Below, piece after piece: positions 1-8,018 of a DNA stretch of 60,613 nucleotides (the first letter of the stretch is position 1; each line of letters starts with the position of its first letter). The DNA is taken from NCBI GenBank assembly GCA_020833645.1, contig JAJHRQ010000005.1, positions 1 through 60,613 of the forward strand, read 5' to 3'. The position numbers were made by a program, and so were the translations under genes. The notes beneath the pieces are model-generated. The model saw nothing but the letters and a program-made list of their open reading frames with translations, had not been told where the DNA came from and made no database searches. This DNA comes from Thermocrinis sp. GTDB lineage: Bacteria > Aquificota > Aquificia > Aquificales > Aquificaceae.

Positions 1-2015
1 GGAAAACTTACACCATGCTTGTTTCCGCCAAGCTAATTTTAGAAGACCCACGCTTTGAAAATCCAACCGTCCTGATGGTTGTGGATAGGAACGAGTTGGA
101 ACAACAGCTTTTTAATAACCTTTCCTCCGCAGGCTTAGAGCCCAAAAGGGCAGAGAGCAAAGAAGATCTTTTAAATCTTTTGAGAGAGGATTACCGCGGG
201 CTTATACTTACCACCATCCACAAATTTAACGACTTCCCGGAGAACTTAAACACAAGGAAAAACATATTCGTCTTTATTGACGAAGCCCACAGGAGCACAG
301 GAGGGGACCTCGGAAATCATCTCATAAGAGCCTTGCCAAACGCCACCATAATAGGCTTCACGGGAACCCCAAGGCTCGGAGGAAAGAGGAACACCTTTTT
401 GATGTTCGGAAGGGATGACGAGGGTAGATACCTACACAAGTACGGAATGATAGACTCTATAAAGGATGGGACTACTTTGCCCCTTCACTACCAGCACGCA
501 CCCAGCGAGTACTTGGTGGATGAGAAAAAGTTGGAGGAAGACCTTGAAAAGCTTAAAGAGTGCTACGATGAGGAAGATTTGGCAAGGATTACAGAAAAGC
601 TTTCCTCAAAGGTCATCCTTGAAGACCCAAACCGTATAGAAAAGATCGCCCAATACATAGCGGAGCACTTTAGAAAGTATGTAGAACCTCTTGGATATAA
701 AGCTTTCGTGGTTGCGGTAAGCCGAAAAGCTTGCGTCCTCTACAAAAAAGCCCTGGACAAGTATCTTCCACCCGATTACTCAAGGGTAGTCATAAGCCGA
801 TACTACAACGACCCGGAAGAAATAAAAAGGTACTACCTAAACGAAGAAGAAGAGAGAAAGGTAAGGGAAGACTTCAAGGACCCTGAAAAGCTTCCCAAAA
901 TTCTCATCGTCACCGACAAGCTACTAACAGGTTATGACGCCCCTGTGCTTTACTGCATGTATTTGGACAAAGTTATGAGGGACCACATGCTACTGCAAGC
1001 CATCGCGAGGGTGAATAGACCCTACGAAAAGGACGAAAGAAGGAAGCCAGCAGGTCTGATAGTGGATTTTGTGGGACTATTTAGAGACCTCAAAAAAGCC
1101 CTTGAGTTTGATGCGGAGGACTTTGAAGAAATAAGCTATGCCCTTGGAGACATTCAAAAACTGAGAGAGGAGTTCCAAAAGAAAATGGAGGAATCAAAAG
1201 AATACATAAAGAGGTTTGACGCTTATCCACCCGAGGAGAGGGTGGAAAAAATAGCCCAGTTCTTCAGAGAAAACCCAGACAAATACAGGGAGTTTAAAGA
1301 AACCTACAAAAGGCTAAAAGACATCTACGATATTCTCTCCCCCGACGAGACCACAGGAAGGTATCTGGAAGAGTTCAAAAAGCTAACGGAAATCTACAGA
1401 ACCGCCAAAAGCTGTTTGGAGCCCTCAAGCGTAGTGGATAAAGAACTATCAGACAAGGTAAAAGAGCTTATCTACAAACACAGCAAAACTCAAGAATACT
1501 TTACTCAAGGGAAAAAATATCCCATAGATGAACACCTCTTAGAACGCCTAAAGTCCGGTAGGGAGGAAGAGGTGCAAATTTACAGCATCTTTAAATCCCT
1601 TGAGGAAGAACTAAGCCAAAAGCAAGACACACCCTACTATATGGACCTAAAAAGAAGATTAAAGAACCTTTGGGAGGAATACAACAGAAAGCAACTGGAA
1701 ACAAAGCAAGCCCTTGAGGAAATAAAAAAGCTTTTGGAGGACTTCCTAAAAGTAAAAGAGGAAGAAGCCCAAAAACCCACGCTATTGATAAGCATACACT
1801 ACAAGCTAAAGAATTACCGATACCTTATAAAGGATATAGAAGACTTATCCCAAAAGATCTATGAACTCATTGAAGGGAAACCCTATTGGAGAGAGGACGA
1901 GGAAGAGGAGAGGAGGTTAAGACTTGAAATACTTAAGCTAATCAAAAATGAAGGCATTGACCTGGACTCCGCTAACCAGATACAAAACGAGCTAGTTGAT
2001 TTCCTAAAGCAATGA
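1..2015 (+). CDS. hsdR: Type I restriction enzyme R subunit, 5'-truncated by window edge
   Basis: This is the ATP-dependent translocase and endonuclease subunit of a type I restriction-modification complex. The open frame runs off the left edge; the first codons read K-T-Y-T-M, the tail of a Walker A motif, so the N-terminal nuclease domain lies outside. Counting from the Met at nt 15, a DEAH box (DEAHRS) is near residue 89 and TGTP near 116. The HsdR-typical helicase block LLTGYDAP...QAIARVNRPYE is near 310-335. The C-terminal half is highly charged and helical, as in the subunit-contact region of HsdR. The gene overlaps the next one by 4 nt (ATGA). hsdM and hsdS are not in the window and are expected to the left. 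Confidence 0.93.
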   Translation, partial: KTYTMLVSAKLILEDPRFENPTVLMVVDRNELEQQLFNNLSSAGLEPKRAESKEDLLNLLREDYRGLILTTIHKFNDFPENLNTRKNIFVFIDEAHRSTGGDLGNHLIRALPNATIIGFTGTPRLGGKRNTFLMFGRDDEGRYLHKYGMIDSIKDGTTLPLHYQHAPSEYLVDEKKLEEDLEKLKECYDEEDLARITEKLSSKVILEDPNRIEKIAQYIAEHFRKYVEPLGYKAFVVAVSRKACVLYKKALDKYLPPDYSRVVISRYYNDPEEIKRYYLNEEEERKVREDFKDPEKLPKILIVTDKLLTGYDAPVLYCMYLDKVMRDHMLLQAIARVNRPYEKDERRKPAGLIVDFVGLFRDLKKALEFDAEDFEEISYALGDIQKLREEFQKKMEESKEYIKRFDAYPPEERVEKIAQFFRENPDKYREFKETYKRLKDIYDILSPDETTGRYLEEFKKLTEIYRTAKSCLEPSSVVDKELSDKVKELIYKHSKTQEYFTQGKKYPIDEHLLERLKSGREEEVQIYSIFKSLEEELSQKQDTPYYMDLKRRLKNLWEEYNRKQLETKQALEEIKKLLEDFLKVKEEEAQKPTLLISIHYKLKNYRYLIKDIEDLSQKIYELIEGKPYWREDEEEERRLRLEILKLIKNEGIDLDSANQIQNELVDFLKQ

Positions 2016-2275
2016 CAAAGGAAGAGTTCAAAAACAGGGTGCTTAATTGGGCGGAAAAGATCGGTGTTTCTCCCAAAGAGGTCCACATTCGTAAGATGAA
2101 AAGAAAGTGGGGGAGTTGTTCCTCAACGGGAAGGGTCTCTTTTAACGAGGAACTTTTGGAAAAGGATGAGAAGTTCATAGACTATATAATCGTCCATGAG
2201 CTTTTGCACCTCAAATACAAAAATCACGGAAAGCTGTTTAAACTGATGTGGGAGATTTACCTTAATGATTCTTAA
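2012..2275 (+). CDS. Small YgjP-like zinc metalloprotease next to hsdR
   Basis: An 87-residue protein with the YgjP/DUF45 (M48-related) pattern: RKMKRKWGSCS near residue 28, then HELLHLKYKNHGKLF near 63. The HELLH is an HExxH zinc-binding site and the later H is the likely third ligand. Full-length YgjP proteins are about 230 residues, so this is a compact version holding only the C-terminal catalytic part. It starts inside the hsdR stop codon (ATGA), so the two are translationally coupled. This family is often found beside type I restriction genes; its substrate is unknown. Confidence 0.8.
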   Translation: MTKEEFKNRVLNWAEKIGVSPKEVHIRKMKRKWGSCSSTGRVSFNEELLEKDEKFIDYIIVHELLHLKYKNHGKLFKLMWEIYLNDS

Positions 2276-2329
2276 CGCTAACCCCTCTAAAATCCAAACA
2301 GAACACTCCAAGCTTTTAGGGATAAATGT

Positions 2330-2363
2330 TATAATAAAACCCTCAACCAATCCTTTAAGGAGG
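2330..2363 (+). promoter_or_regulatory. serA -10 box and ribosome binding site
   Basis: A perfect TATAAT at 2330-2335 lies 33 nt before the serA ATG. AAGGAGG at 2357-2363 is 5 nt before the ATG. No clear -35 was seen. Confidence 0.6.
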
Positions 2364-2368
2364 CTCTG

Positions 2369-3961
2369 ATGTTTAAGGTTCTCATCACAGACCCTATATC
2401 TGAAAAGGGCATTGAGATTTTAAAGAGGGAGCCAGACATTGAGGTGGATAACGAGCCAGACATAAGCTACGAAGAGCTGCTGGAAGTGATAAAGGACTAC
2501 GATTGCATAATAACCAGAAGTAGGACGCCCGTAACCGCAGAACTTTTGGAAAGGGCAGAAAGGCTAAAGGTAGTAGGAAGGGCTGGTGTGGGGGTAGATA
2601 ACATAGACTTGGAAGAGGCATCCCGCAGGGGTATTTTGGTGATCAACACGCCCGGTGCCAACACCATAGGTGCCACAGAGCTAACCTTAGCCCATATGCT
2701 GTGCGTGGTAAGAAACTTCCACAATGCCCACAACTCTATGCTGGAAGGTAAATGGGACAGGAAGAAATTCATGGGCACGGAGCTTTACGGAAAAACCCTG
2801 GGCATAATAGGGCTCGGAAACATAGGCTCTCAGGTTGCCATAAGGGCAAAGGCCTTTGGTATGAAAGTGCTCGCCTACGACCCTTACATCCCAAAGGAGA
2901 AGGCAGAGAGGCTCGGAGTCAAACTCGTTGAGGACCTAAAGGAAATGCTAAAACAGGTGGATATTCTGACCATACACGCACCGCTCACCCACGAGACAAG
3001 GCACATGATCACAAGAAAAGAGTTTGAACTAATGAAGGACGGTGCGGTGCTTATAAACTGTGCAAGGGGTGGGATCGTAAAGGACGAAGACCTCATTTGG
3101 GCTCTTGAAACGGGCAAGCTTTCTGGAGTTGGGCTTGATGTTTATTCGGTGGAACCTCCTCCTTACGAATTCATAGAAAAGCTAAAGAGGTTTCCCAATG
3201 TTTCTCTCTCTCCCCACATAGGGGCAAACACTTATGAGTCTCAGGAAAACGTGGCGGTTATAATAGCCCAGCAGGTAATAAAAGCCCTGAGAGGACAAAC
3301 GGTAGAGTATGTGGTGAACGCACCCTTCCCAGACCTTTCGGTGCTTACCCTTATAAAGCCTCACTTGGATTTGGCGGAGAGGATGGGCAAGTTTTTGGTG
3401 CAGTGGGCAGAGGAAGGCATAAGGGAAGTTCATGTGGAGGTAAGGGGAGACATAGCGGAGCACTTCCATCCAATAGCGTCGGCGGTTTTGATGGGGATAC
3501 TGAAGGAGGTGGTGGATTTTCCCATAAACATAATAAACGCATCCTATGTGGCAAGGGATAGAGGCTTAAAGGTGGAGGAGCTGACCTCCGAGGAGACGGT
3601 AGATTTCAAACACTACATAAAGGTGGTGGTAAGGTCCGATAGTTCAGAAAGGGTGGTGGTGGGCACCATCTTGGAGGGCAACCTACCTCGGATAATCCAG
3701 ATTGATAAATACAGGGTGGATGTGGAGCCGGAGGGTATTATGCTACTCTTTGAGAACAAGGACGTGCCGGGTGTTATAGGAAAGATCGGAACCATGCTGG
3801 GGCAGGCAAAGGTCAACATTGCAGGCTTTAGACTTGGAAGAGAAAAGAGGGGTGGCATAGCTTTGGGCATTCTGAACTTGGATGACCCAGTGCCGGAGGA
3901 AGTCCTTGAGGAGATCAGGAAACTTCCGGAGATTTTGTTTGTTAAGCAAGTAGTAATTTAG
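2369..3961 (+). CDS. serA: D-3-phosphoglycerate dehydrogenase
   Basis: Oxidises 3-phosphoglycerate to 3-phosphohydroxypyruvate with NAD+, the first step of serine synthesis. At 530 residues it has the long architecture: a catalytic domain, an inserted Rossmann domain (GLGNIG near residue 149), the catalytic R/E/H signatures (NCARGG, SVEPP, SPHIGA), an intervening domain, and a C-terminal ACT domain starting at VPGVIGKIG. The ACT domain usually mediates serine feedback. The start follows a strong AAGGAGG. The 3' end overlaps the convergent coaBC by 20 bp. Confidence 0.97.
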   Translation: MFKVLITDPISEKGIEILKREPDIEVDNEPDISYEELLEVIKDYDCIITRSRTPVTAELLERAERLKVVGRAGVGVDNIDLEEASRRGILVINTPGANTIGATELTLAHMLCVVRNFHNAHNSMLEGKWDRKKFMGTELYGKTLGIIGLGNIGSQVAIRAKAFGMKVLAYDPYIPKEKAERLGVKLVEDLKEMLKQVDILTIHAPLTHETRHMITRKEFELMKDGAVLINCARGGIVKDEDLIWALETGKLSGVGLDVYSVEPPPYEFIEKLKRFPNVSLSPHIGANTYESQENVAVIIAQQVIKALRGQTVEYVVNAPFPDLSVLTLIKPHLDLAERMGKFLVQWAEEGIREVHVEVRGDIAEHFHPIASAVLMGILKEVVDFPINIINASYVARDRGLKVEELTSEETVDFKHYIKVVVRSDSSERVVVGTILEGNLPRIIQIDKYRVDVEPEGIMLLFENKDVPGVIGKIGTMLGQAKVNIAGFRLGREKRGGIALGILNLDDPVPEEVLEEIRKLPEILFVKQVVI

Positions 3962-5111
3962 AGATGTGGCCTACCAAAAACTCCGCAAAGGAAAGCTTAT
4001 CGGGGAAAGAAAAGGGAACCGCATTGCCATCCTTGAAAATAAGGTAGCCTTTGTGTCCTTCTTTTCCCATAGTGCCTACGGGGTTTGCCACCAGCAGGTC
4101 CAATTTCTTTCTTTTTAGCTTTTCTAAGCCCTTTTCTAAGAGAAATTGTTCTTCTTCGAGGGCAAAGCCCACCACCTTTAAACCTTCAAGCCCAAGCTTG
4201 CTAACTTCCTCCAAAATATCTGGATTTTTCACCAGCCTAATTTCAAGGACATCTTGGCTTTTTTTCAGCTTGCCTTCCACCCTCTCCGAAGGTCTGTAGT
4301 CAGCCACCGCCGAGTTCATCACCAACAGGTCTGCAAACTTTACATTCTTAAGGACAGCTTTCAGCATTTCCTCCGCAGAGGAGACCCTTATGAGGGGTAT
4401 CTCCGGTGGAGGTTTTTCCTCCGTGTATCCTGCGATAATCTGAACATCCGCACCGTACCACCTTAAAACCCTTGCGATGGCAAAGCCCGTCCTTCCAGTG
4501 GAAAGGTTGGATATAAACCGCACATCGTCTATAAACTCCCTTGTTGCCCCAACCGTGAGCAGAACCTTCTTGCCCTGTAATGGCTTTGGGCGTATGCCCC
4601 ACTCTACCCAGTCAAGGATCCTTTCAAGGCTTGCGAGCCTGCCCTTTCCCTCCTCCTCACAAGCAAGCTTTCCCTCCTCCGGCTCTATTATCACCACTCC
4701 CCTTTTCTTTAACTTTTCTACGTTCTCCTGCACCGCGGGATTTTGCCACATCTCCACATTGCAGGCGGGTGCCAGCATCAGCAGACCCTTGTGGGCTAAC
4801 ACGCAGTTGGTTAGAAGGTTGTCCGCTATGCCGTTGGCGATCTTAGAAAGGGTGTTTACACTGCACGGAGCTATCAAAAAAAGGTCGCACCAGCGGGGTA
4901 GTGTTATGTGCAAGAAAGGGTCCTCTTCCTCCCAATCGGAGTAGGCTTTGTTGCCACTCAAGGAAGAAAAGGTAAGCCTGCTTATGAACCTCTCCGCGGT
5001 GGGCGTGAGGACCACCTTTACCTGATGGTTTTTGTGTTTTAGCTCTCTTACCAGCTCGCAGGCTTTGTGAATGGCAACAGAAGAACAAACACCCAGCAAT
5101 ATTTTAGCCAT
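3942..5111 (-). CDS. coaBC: Phosphopantothenoylcysteine decarboxylase / phosphopantothenate-cysteine ligase
   Basis: A bifunctional coenzyme A enzyme of 389 residues. The N-terminal CoaC half is a flavoprotein of the HFCD fold, with APCSVNTLSKIANGIADNL and the substrate clamp APACNVEMW (usually PAMNxxMW). The C-terminal CoaB half has VGATREFIDDVRFISNLSTG near residue 187, the usual ligase signature, and a KKSQD loop. There is no Shine-Dalgarno; a TAAAAT -10 candidate (5120-5125, minus strand) ends 8 nt before the ATG, suggesting a leaderless mRNA. It is divergent from phoX. Confidence 0.95.
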   Translation of the reverse strand: MAKILLGVCSSVAIHKACELVRELKHKNHQVKVVLTPTAERFISRLTFSSLSGNKAYSDWEEEDPFLHITLPRWCDLFLIAPCSVNTLSKIANGIADNLLTNCVLAHKGLLMLAPACNVEMWQNPAVQENVEKLKKRGVVIIEPEEGKLACEEEGKGRLASLERILDWVEWGIRPKPLQGKKVLLTVGATREFIDDVRFISNLSTGRTGFAIARVLRWYGADVQIIAGYTEEKPPPEIPLIRVSSAEEMLKAVLKNVKFADLLVMNSAVADYRPSERVEGKLKKSQDVLEIRLVKNPDILEEVSKLGLEGLKVVGFALEEEQFLLEKGLEKLKRKKLDLLVANPVGTMGKEGHKGYLIFKDGNAVPFSFPDKLSFAEFLVGHISKLLLA

Positions 5112-5129
5112 TTTCTTATATTTTAAGCC

Positions 5130-5168
5130 TTAACAAACTCTTAACAAATCCTTAACCAAATCTTAACA
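5130..5168 (+). promoter_or_regulatory. Four-repeat Pho-box-like operator upstream of phoX
   Basis: Four copies of TTAAC(A/C) start at 5130, 5141, 5152 and 5163, exactly 11 bp apart; three are TTAACA and one TTAACC, most preceded by C. Direct repeats with an 11-bp period are the binding pattern of PhoB/PhoP-type response regulators, and the downstream gene is a PhoX-family phosphatase. A TATACT -10 candidate follows at 5178-5183, so the array sits where an activator would contact RNA polymerase. Confidence 0.75.
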
Positions 5169-5212
5169 GAAGGTTTCTATACTTAACCCAAAACCAACAG
5201 GAGGTGCAAGCC

Positions 5213-7138
5213 ATGGGTGAGTACTTTGGGGATATCTTAAAACGTGCCCTTGACAGAAGGGACTTTTTGAAGCTGACGGGTGCCTCTGCGGTAATGCTTT
5301 CATTTGCTTGCGGAGGCGGAGGAGGCGGAAGTATAACTGGAGAGGGTGGAAGCACACCGACGAGCTCTCTCTCCTACAAAACCATCTATCCCAACAACGA
5401 AGACAGAGTTATTGTGCCGGAGGGTTATAGGGTGAGCATACTTATCAAGTGGGGAGACCCCTTGGACAACGGAGAACCCCTCAACTGGAACAGGGTATAC
5501 GAAGGACCAACCCCAGAGGATGTAGAAAGGCAGAAAAGGTGCTTTGGCTACAACGCAGACTTTGTTGGCTTTTTTAAGCTAACATCTGATAGGGCTCTTT
5601 TGGCGGTAAACCATGAATACACAAACCCAGAACTTATGTTTAAGGGCTTTGATTTAAAGAACCCGAACCCCACAAAAGAGCAAGCAGACCTAATGCTCCA
5701 AGCCCATGGTGTATCGGTGGTGGAGATAAGGAGAAAATCCGACGGCTCTTGGGAGTATGTAAAGGGCTCACCCTTCAACAGAAGGATCACAGGTGATACC
5801 AAGTGCCTTATTTCCGGACCAGCTAAGGGACACAGGCTAATGAAAACCTCCTACGACCCAAACGGAGAGTTTGTTTATGGAACCCTAAACAACTGCGCTG
5901 CGGGTAAAACCCCCTGGGGAACGGTGCTAACCTGTGAGGAAAACTTCCACAGCTACTTTGGGGGAGATATCAATTCCATAAGCGATAGCTTGGTAAAAGA
6001 AATCCACCAAAGGTATGGTGTACCCAGTAGTTCGTATGCTAAACTATACGGGTTTCACAGCTATTACAGTAGGTTTGATATAAGCAAAGAACCCAACGAA
6101 GCCTTTAGGTTTGGATGGGTGGTGGAAATTGACCCATACGACCCCACAAGGCCACCCGTCAAAAGGACAGCCCTCGGAAGGTTCAAGCATGAGGCAGCAA
6201 CTACGGTGGTAGCCAAAGATGGAAGGGTAGTGGTCTATATGGGCGACGACGAGAGGTTTGAGTATATCTACAAGTTCGTCACAAAGGGCAAATACGACCC
6301 TCTCAACAGAACCGCAAACTTTGGACTGTTGGATGAGGGAACGCTCTATGTGGCTAAGTTCAACGACGACCTCACCGGCGAGTGGATCCCAATAGCCACT
6401 GTGGATGGAAACAGGATAATTCCCAATCCCAACCTTCCCGAGCCCTTCCAAAGCGACCCAGTGCTATGCTTCATAAACACCAGAAGGGCGGCAGACCTGC
6501 TCGGTGCTACCAAGATGGACAGACCCGAAGACTTTGAATGGAACCCAATAACCAAGAGTGTCTTTGTTGCCCTCACCTACAACGAAAGAAGGGGTGCGTC
6601 CGGACAGCCCGGCACAGACGCAGCAAACCCAAGACCACTCAACCACATGGGGCACATAATAGAGATCAAGGAACAAAACAACGACCCTACCTCCACCAAG
6701 TTCACCTGGGTAATGGCCATGCTCTGCGGAGACCCGAGGGCAACCGACGAAAACAAAAAGTTATACATCTACGGACAGCCCGCCAAGGAAACCACACCCG
6801 CCATTTCCGCACCCGACAACTTTGCCTTTGACAAGCTCGGAAATGTATGGATAGCGACGGATGGAAACCCACACCGCGACAGGCTTGCCAAGAACGATGG
6901 TGTATATACCCTGAACATATACACCAAAGAGTTAAAGATGTTCCTCTCCGGAGCGCCCGGTTGTGAAATATGCGGTCCTGAGTTCTCCGAAGATTACAAG
7001 ACCTTCTTCTGCACCATACAGCATCCTGGGGAAGGCGGTGCCAATACCAAGTGGCCCTACCTTAACGATGGTGTAGTTGTCCCAAGACCATCCGTAATTC
7101 AAGTTCAAAGGAACGACGGCAGGGAAGTCTATCTATAA
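5213..7138 (+). CDS. phoX: PhoX-family alkaline phosphatase, Tat-exported
   Basis: A 641-residue DUF839/PhoX protein. PhoX enzymes are calcium/iron phosphatases that release phosphate from organic esters outside the cytoplasm. ATG at 5213 is chosen because AGGAGG (5199-5204) lies 8 nt upstream; an upstream in-frame GTG overlaps that site. The N-terminus carries a twin-arginine motif (RRDFLK, residues 15-20), a hydrophobic stretch, then C and six glycines. Family blocks are present: TPWGTVLTCEENF (its Cys is the expected iron ligand), GRFKHEAA, YMGDD, RPEDFEWNP, APDNFAFDKLGN, QHPGE. Regulation by phosphate is indicated by the four-repeat operator. Confidence 0.9.
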   Translation: MGEYFGDILKRALDRRDFLKLTGASAVMLSFACGGGGGGSITGEGGSTPTSSLSYKTIYPNNEDRVIVPEGYRVSILIKWGDPLDNGEPLNWNRVYEGPTPEDVERQKRCFGYNADFVGFFKLTSDRALLAVNHEYTNPELMFKGFDLKNPNPTKEQADLMLQAHGVSVVEIRRKSDGSWEYVKGSPFNRRITGDTKCLISGPAKGHRLMKTSYDPNGEFVYGTLNNCAAGKTPWGTVLTCEENFHSYFGGDINSISDSLVKEIHQRYGVPSSSYAKLYGFHSYYSRFDISKEPNEAFRFGWVVEIDPYDPTRPPVKRTALGRFKHEAATTVVAKDGRVVVYMGDDERFEYIYKFVTKGKYDPLNRTANFGLLDEGTLYVAKFNDDLTGEWIPIATVDGNRIIPNPNLPEPFQSDPVLCFINTRRAADLLGATKMDRPEDFEWNPITKSVFVALTYNERRGASGQPGTDAANPRPLNHMGHIIEIKEQNNDPTSTKFTWVMAMLCGDPRATDENKKLYIYGQPAKETTPAISAPDNFAFDKLGNVWIATDGNPHRDRLAKNDGVYTLNIYTKELKMFLSGAPGCEICGPEFSEDYKTFFCTIQHPGEGGANTKWPYLNDGVVVPRPSVIQVQRNDGREVYL

Positions 7139-7295
7139 AGGGTCCTGGGGAATGCTCCTGCCTCCTCCTCCTTTTTTCTTTTTTTTCCTTTTTTCTATTT
7201 CACCTTATGGTGTACCTTTTTGTTAAGAAATTGTTAACCCTTTTTGTCAAAAATTAATGATTTCTTAACACTAAAGCATTATCATATTCCTTAGC
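7139..7295. other. Intergenic region with T-rich tract and imperfect Pho-like repeats
   Basis: After the phoX stop there is a C/T-only stretch (about 7160-7200) that may end transcription, though no strong hairpin was found. Further on, TGTTAA occurs at 7221 and 7232 (11 bp apart, Pho-box-like on the minus strand) and CTTAACA at 7264. A TATCAT -10 candidate at 7280-7285 precedes the next gene, which has no Shine-Dalgarno. Confidence 0.4.
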
Positions 7296-8018
7296 ATGTA
7301 TGCCATAGTAGAAATTCACGATGTGTCGCCCTTCTACAAACAGGAAGTTTATCAGGCGGTGGAGTTTCTGCAAAGGCTAAGAATAGATAAGTTCTCCCTT
7401 TTGGTCATCCCAAACTACATGGAGGAATATCCCCTTTATAAACATCAGGATTTTGTGGGCTTTTTGAAGGCACTGGGGCAAGAGATAGTTCTGCATGGAT
7501 ACAGTCATAAGGCTAAAGTAAAGCTCTCCCAGATCCTTTACACTTACGGGGAGGGGGAGTTTGGGGAGGGGGGCATTGAAGAAACCTACCAAAAGATAGA
7601 AAAAGCCTTAGACATCTTTGAGTCTCTGTCCCTTACCGCAAAGTTCTTTGTGCCCCCTGCGTGGATTTCAAACCCATGGATGGAAGATGTGCTCTCTGCC
7701 TTTGGCTTTAGGGCTGTGGGCTACAGGGATCTCATAAAGGACCTGCAGAGCGAGGAAAAGATACCCTCTCCCTCCATTACCTTCAGCAATAGACCAGTGC
7801 TTTCCTTTCTTAGCCTGATGGCGGTGCCCACCTTTCTAAAGCTTTACAGAAGGGCAGAGGTTTTGAGGCTCTCCTTGCACACAAGGGATTTCAGAGACAG
7901 AAGAAAGATAGTTCTTTGGAGGTCCATTCTAAGGGAAGTAAAAAAAGAAAGGGAGGTGATTAGCTATGAGGAACTCTTTAGCAAAAGCAGACCTGCACCT
8001 TCACTCCAAGGCGTCTAA
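7296..8018 (+). CDS. DUF2334-type polysaccharide deacetylase-fold protein
   Basis: A 240-residue protein resembling DUF2334 members of the NodB deacetylase superfamily. IHDVSP at residues 7-12 carries the H-D pair, and LHGYSH near residue 66 has the two histidines expected to bind a metal. The likely chemistry is removal of an acyl group from a sugar; the substrate is not known. There is no signal peptide, so it is probably cytoplasmic. It is first of a three-gene cluster with two glycosyltransferases, and its last 53 bp overlap the next gene in another frame. Confidence 0.75.
   Translation: MYAIVEIHDVSPFYKQEVYQAVEFLQRLRIDKFSLLVIPNYMEEYPLYKHQDFVGFLKALGQEIVLHGYSHKAKVKLSQILYTYGEGEFGEGGIEETYQKIEKALDIFESLSLTAKFFVPPAWISNPWMEDVLSAFGFRAVGYRDLIKDLQSEEKIPSPSITFSNRPVLSFLSLMAVPTFLKLYRRAEVLRLSLHTRDFRDRRKIVLWRSILREVKKEREVISYEELFSKSRPAPSLQGV

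Noticed and set aside
4477-4944. 155-codon frame antisense to coaBC
   Set aside because: Shadow of coaBC, Ser/Pro-rich, no recognisable motifs or ribosome-binding site.
6044-6451. 135-codon frame antisense to phoX
   Set aside because: Lies wholly within an obvious phoX coding region and resembles no family.
7221-7270. Second full Pho box before the DUF2334 gene
   Set aside because: Only pairs of repeats are in phase and orientation is mixed; kept as a weak regional note, not as an operator.
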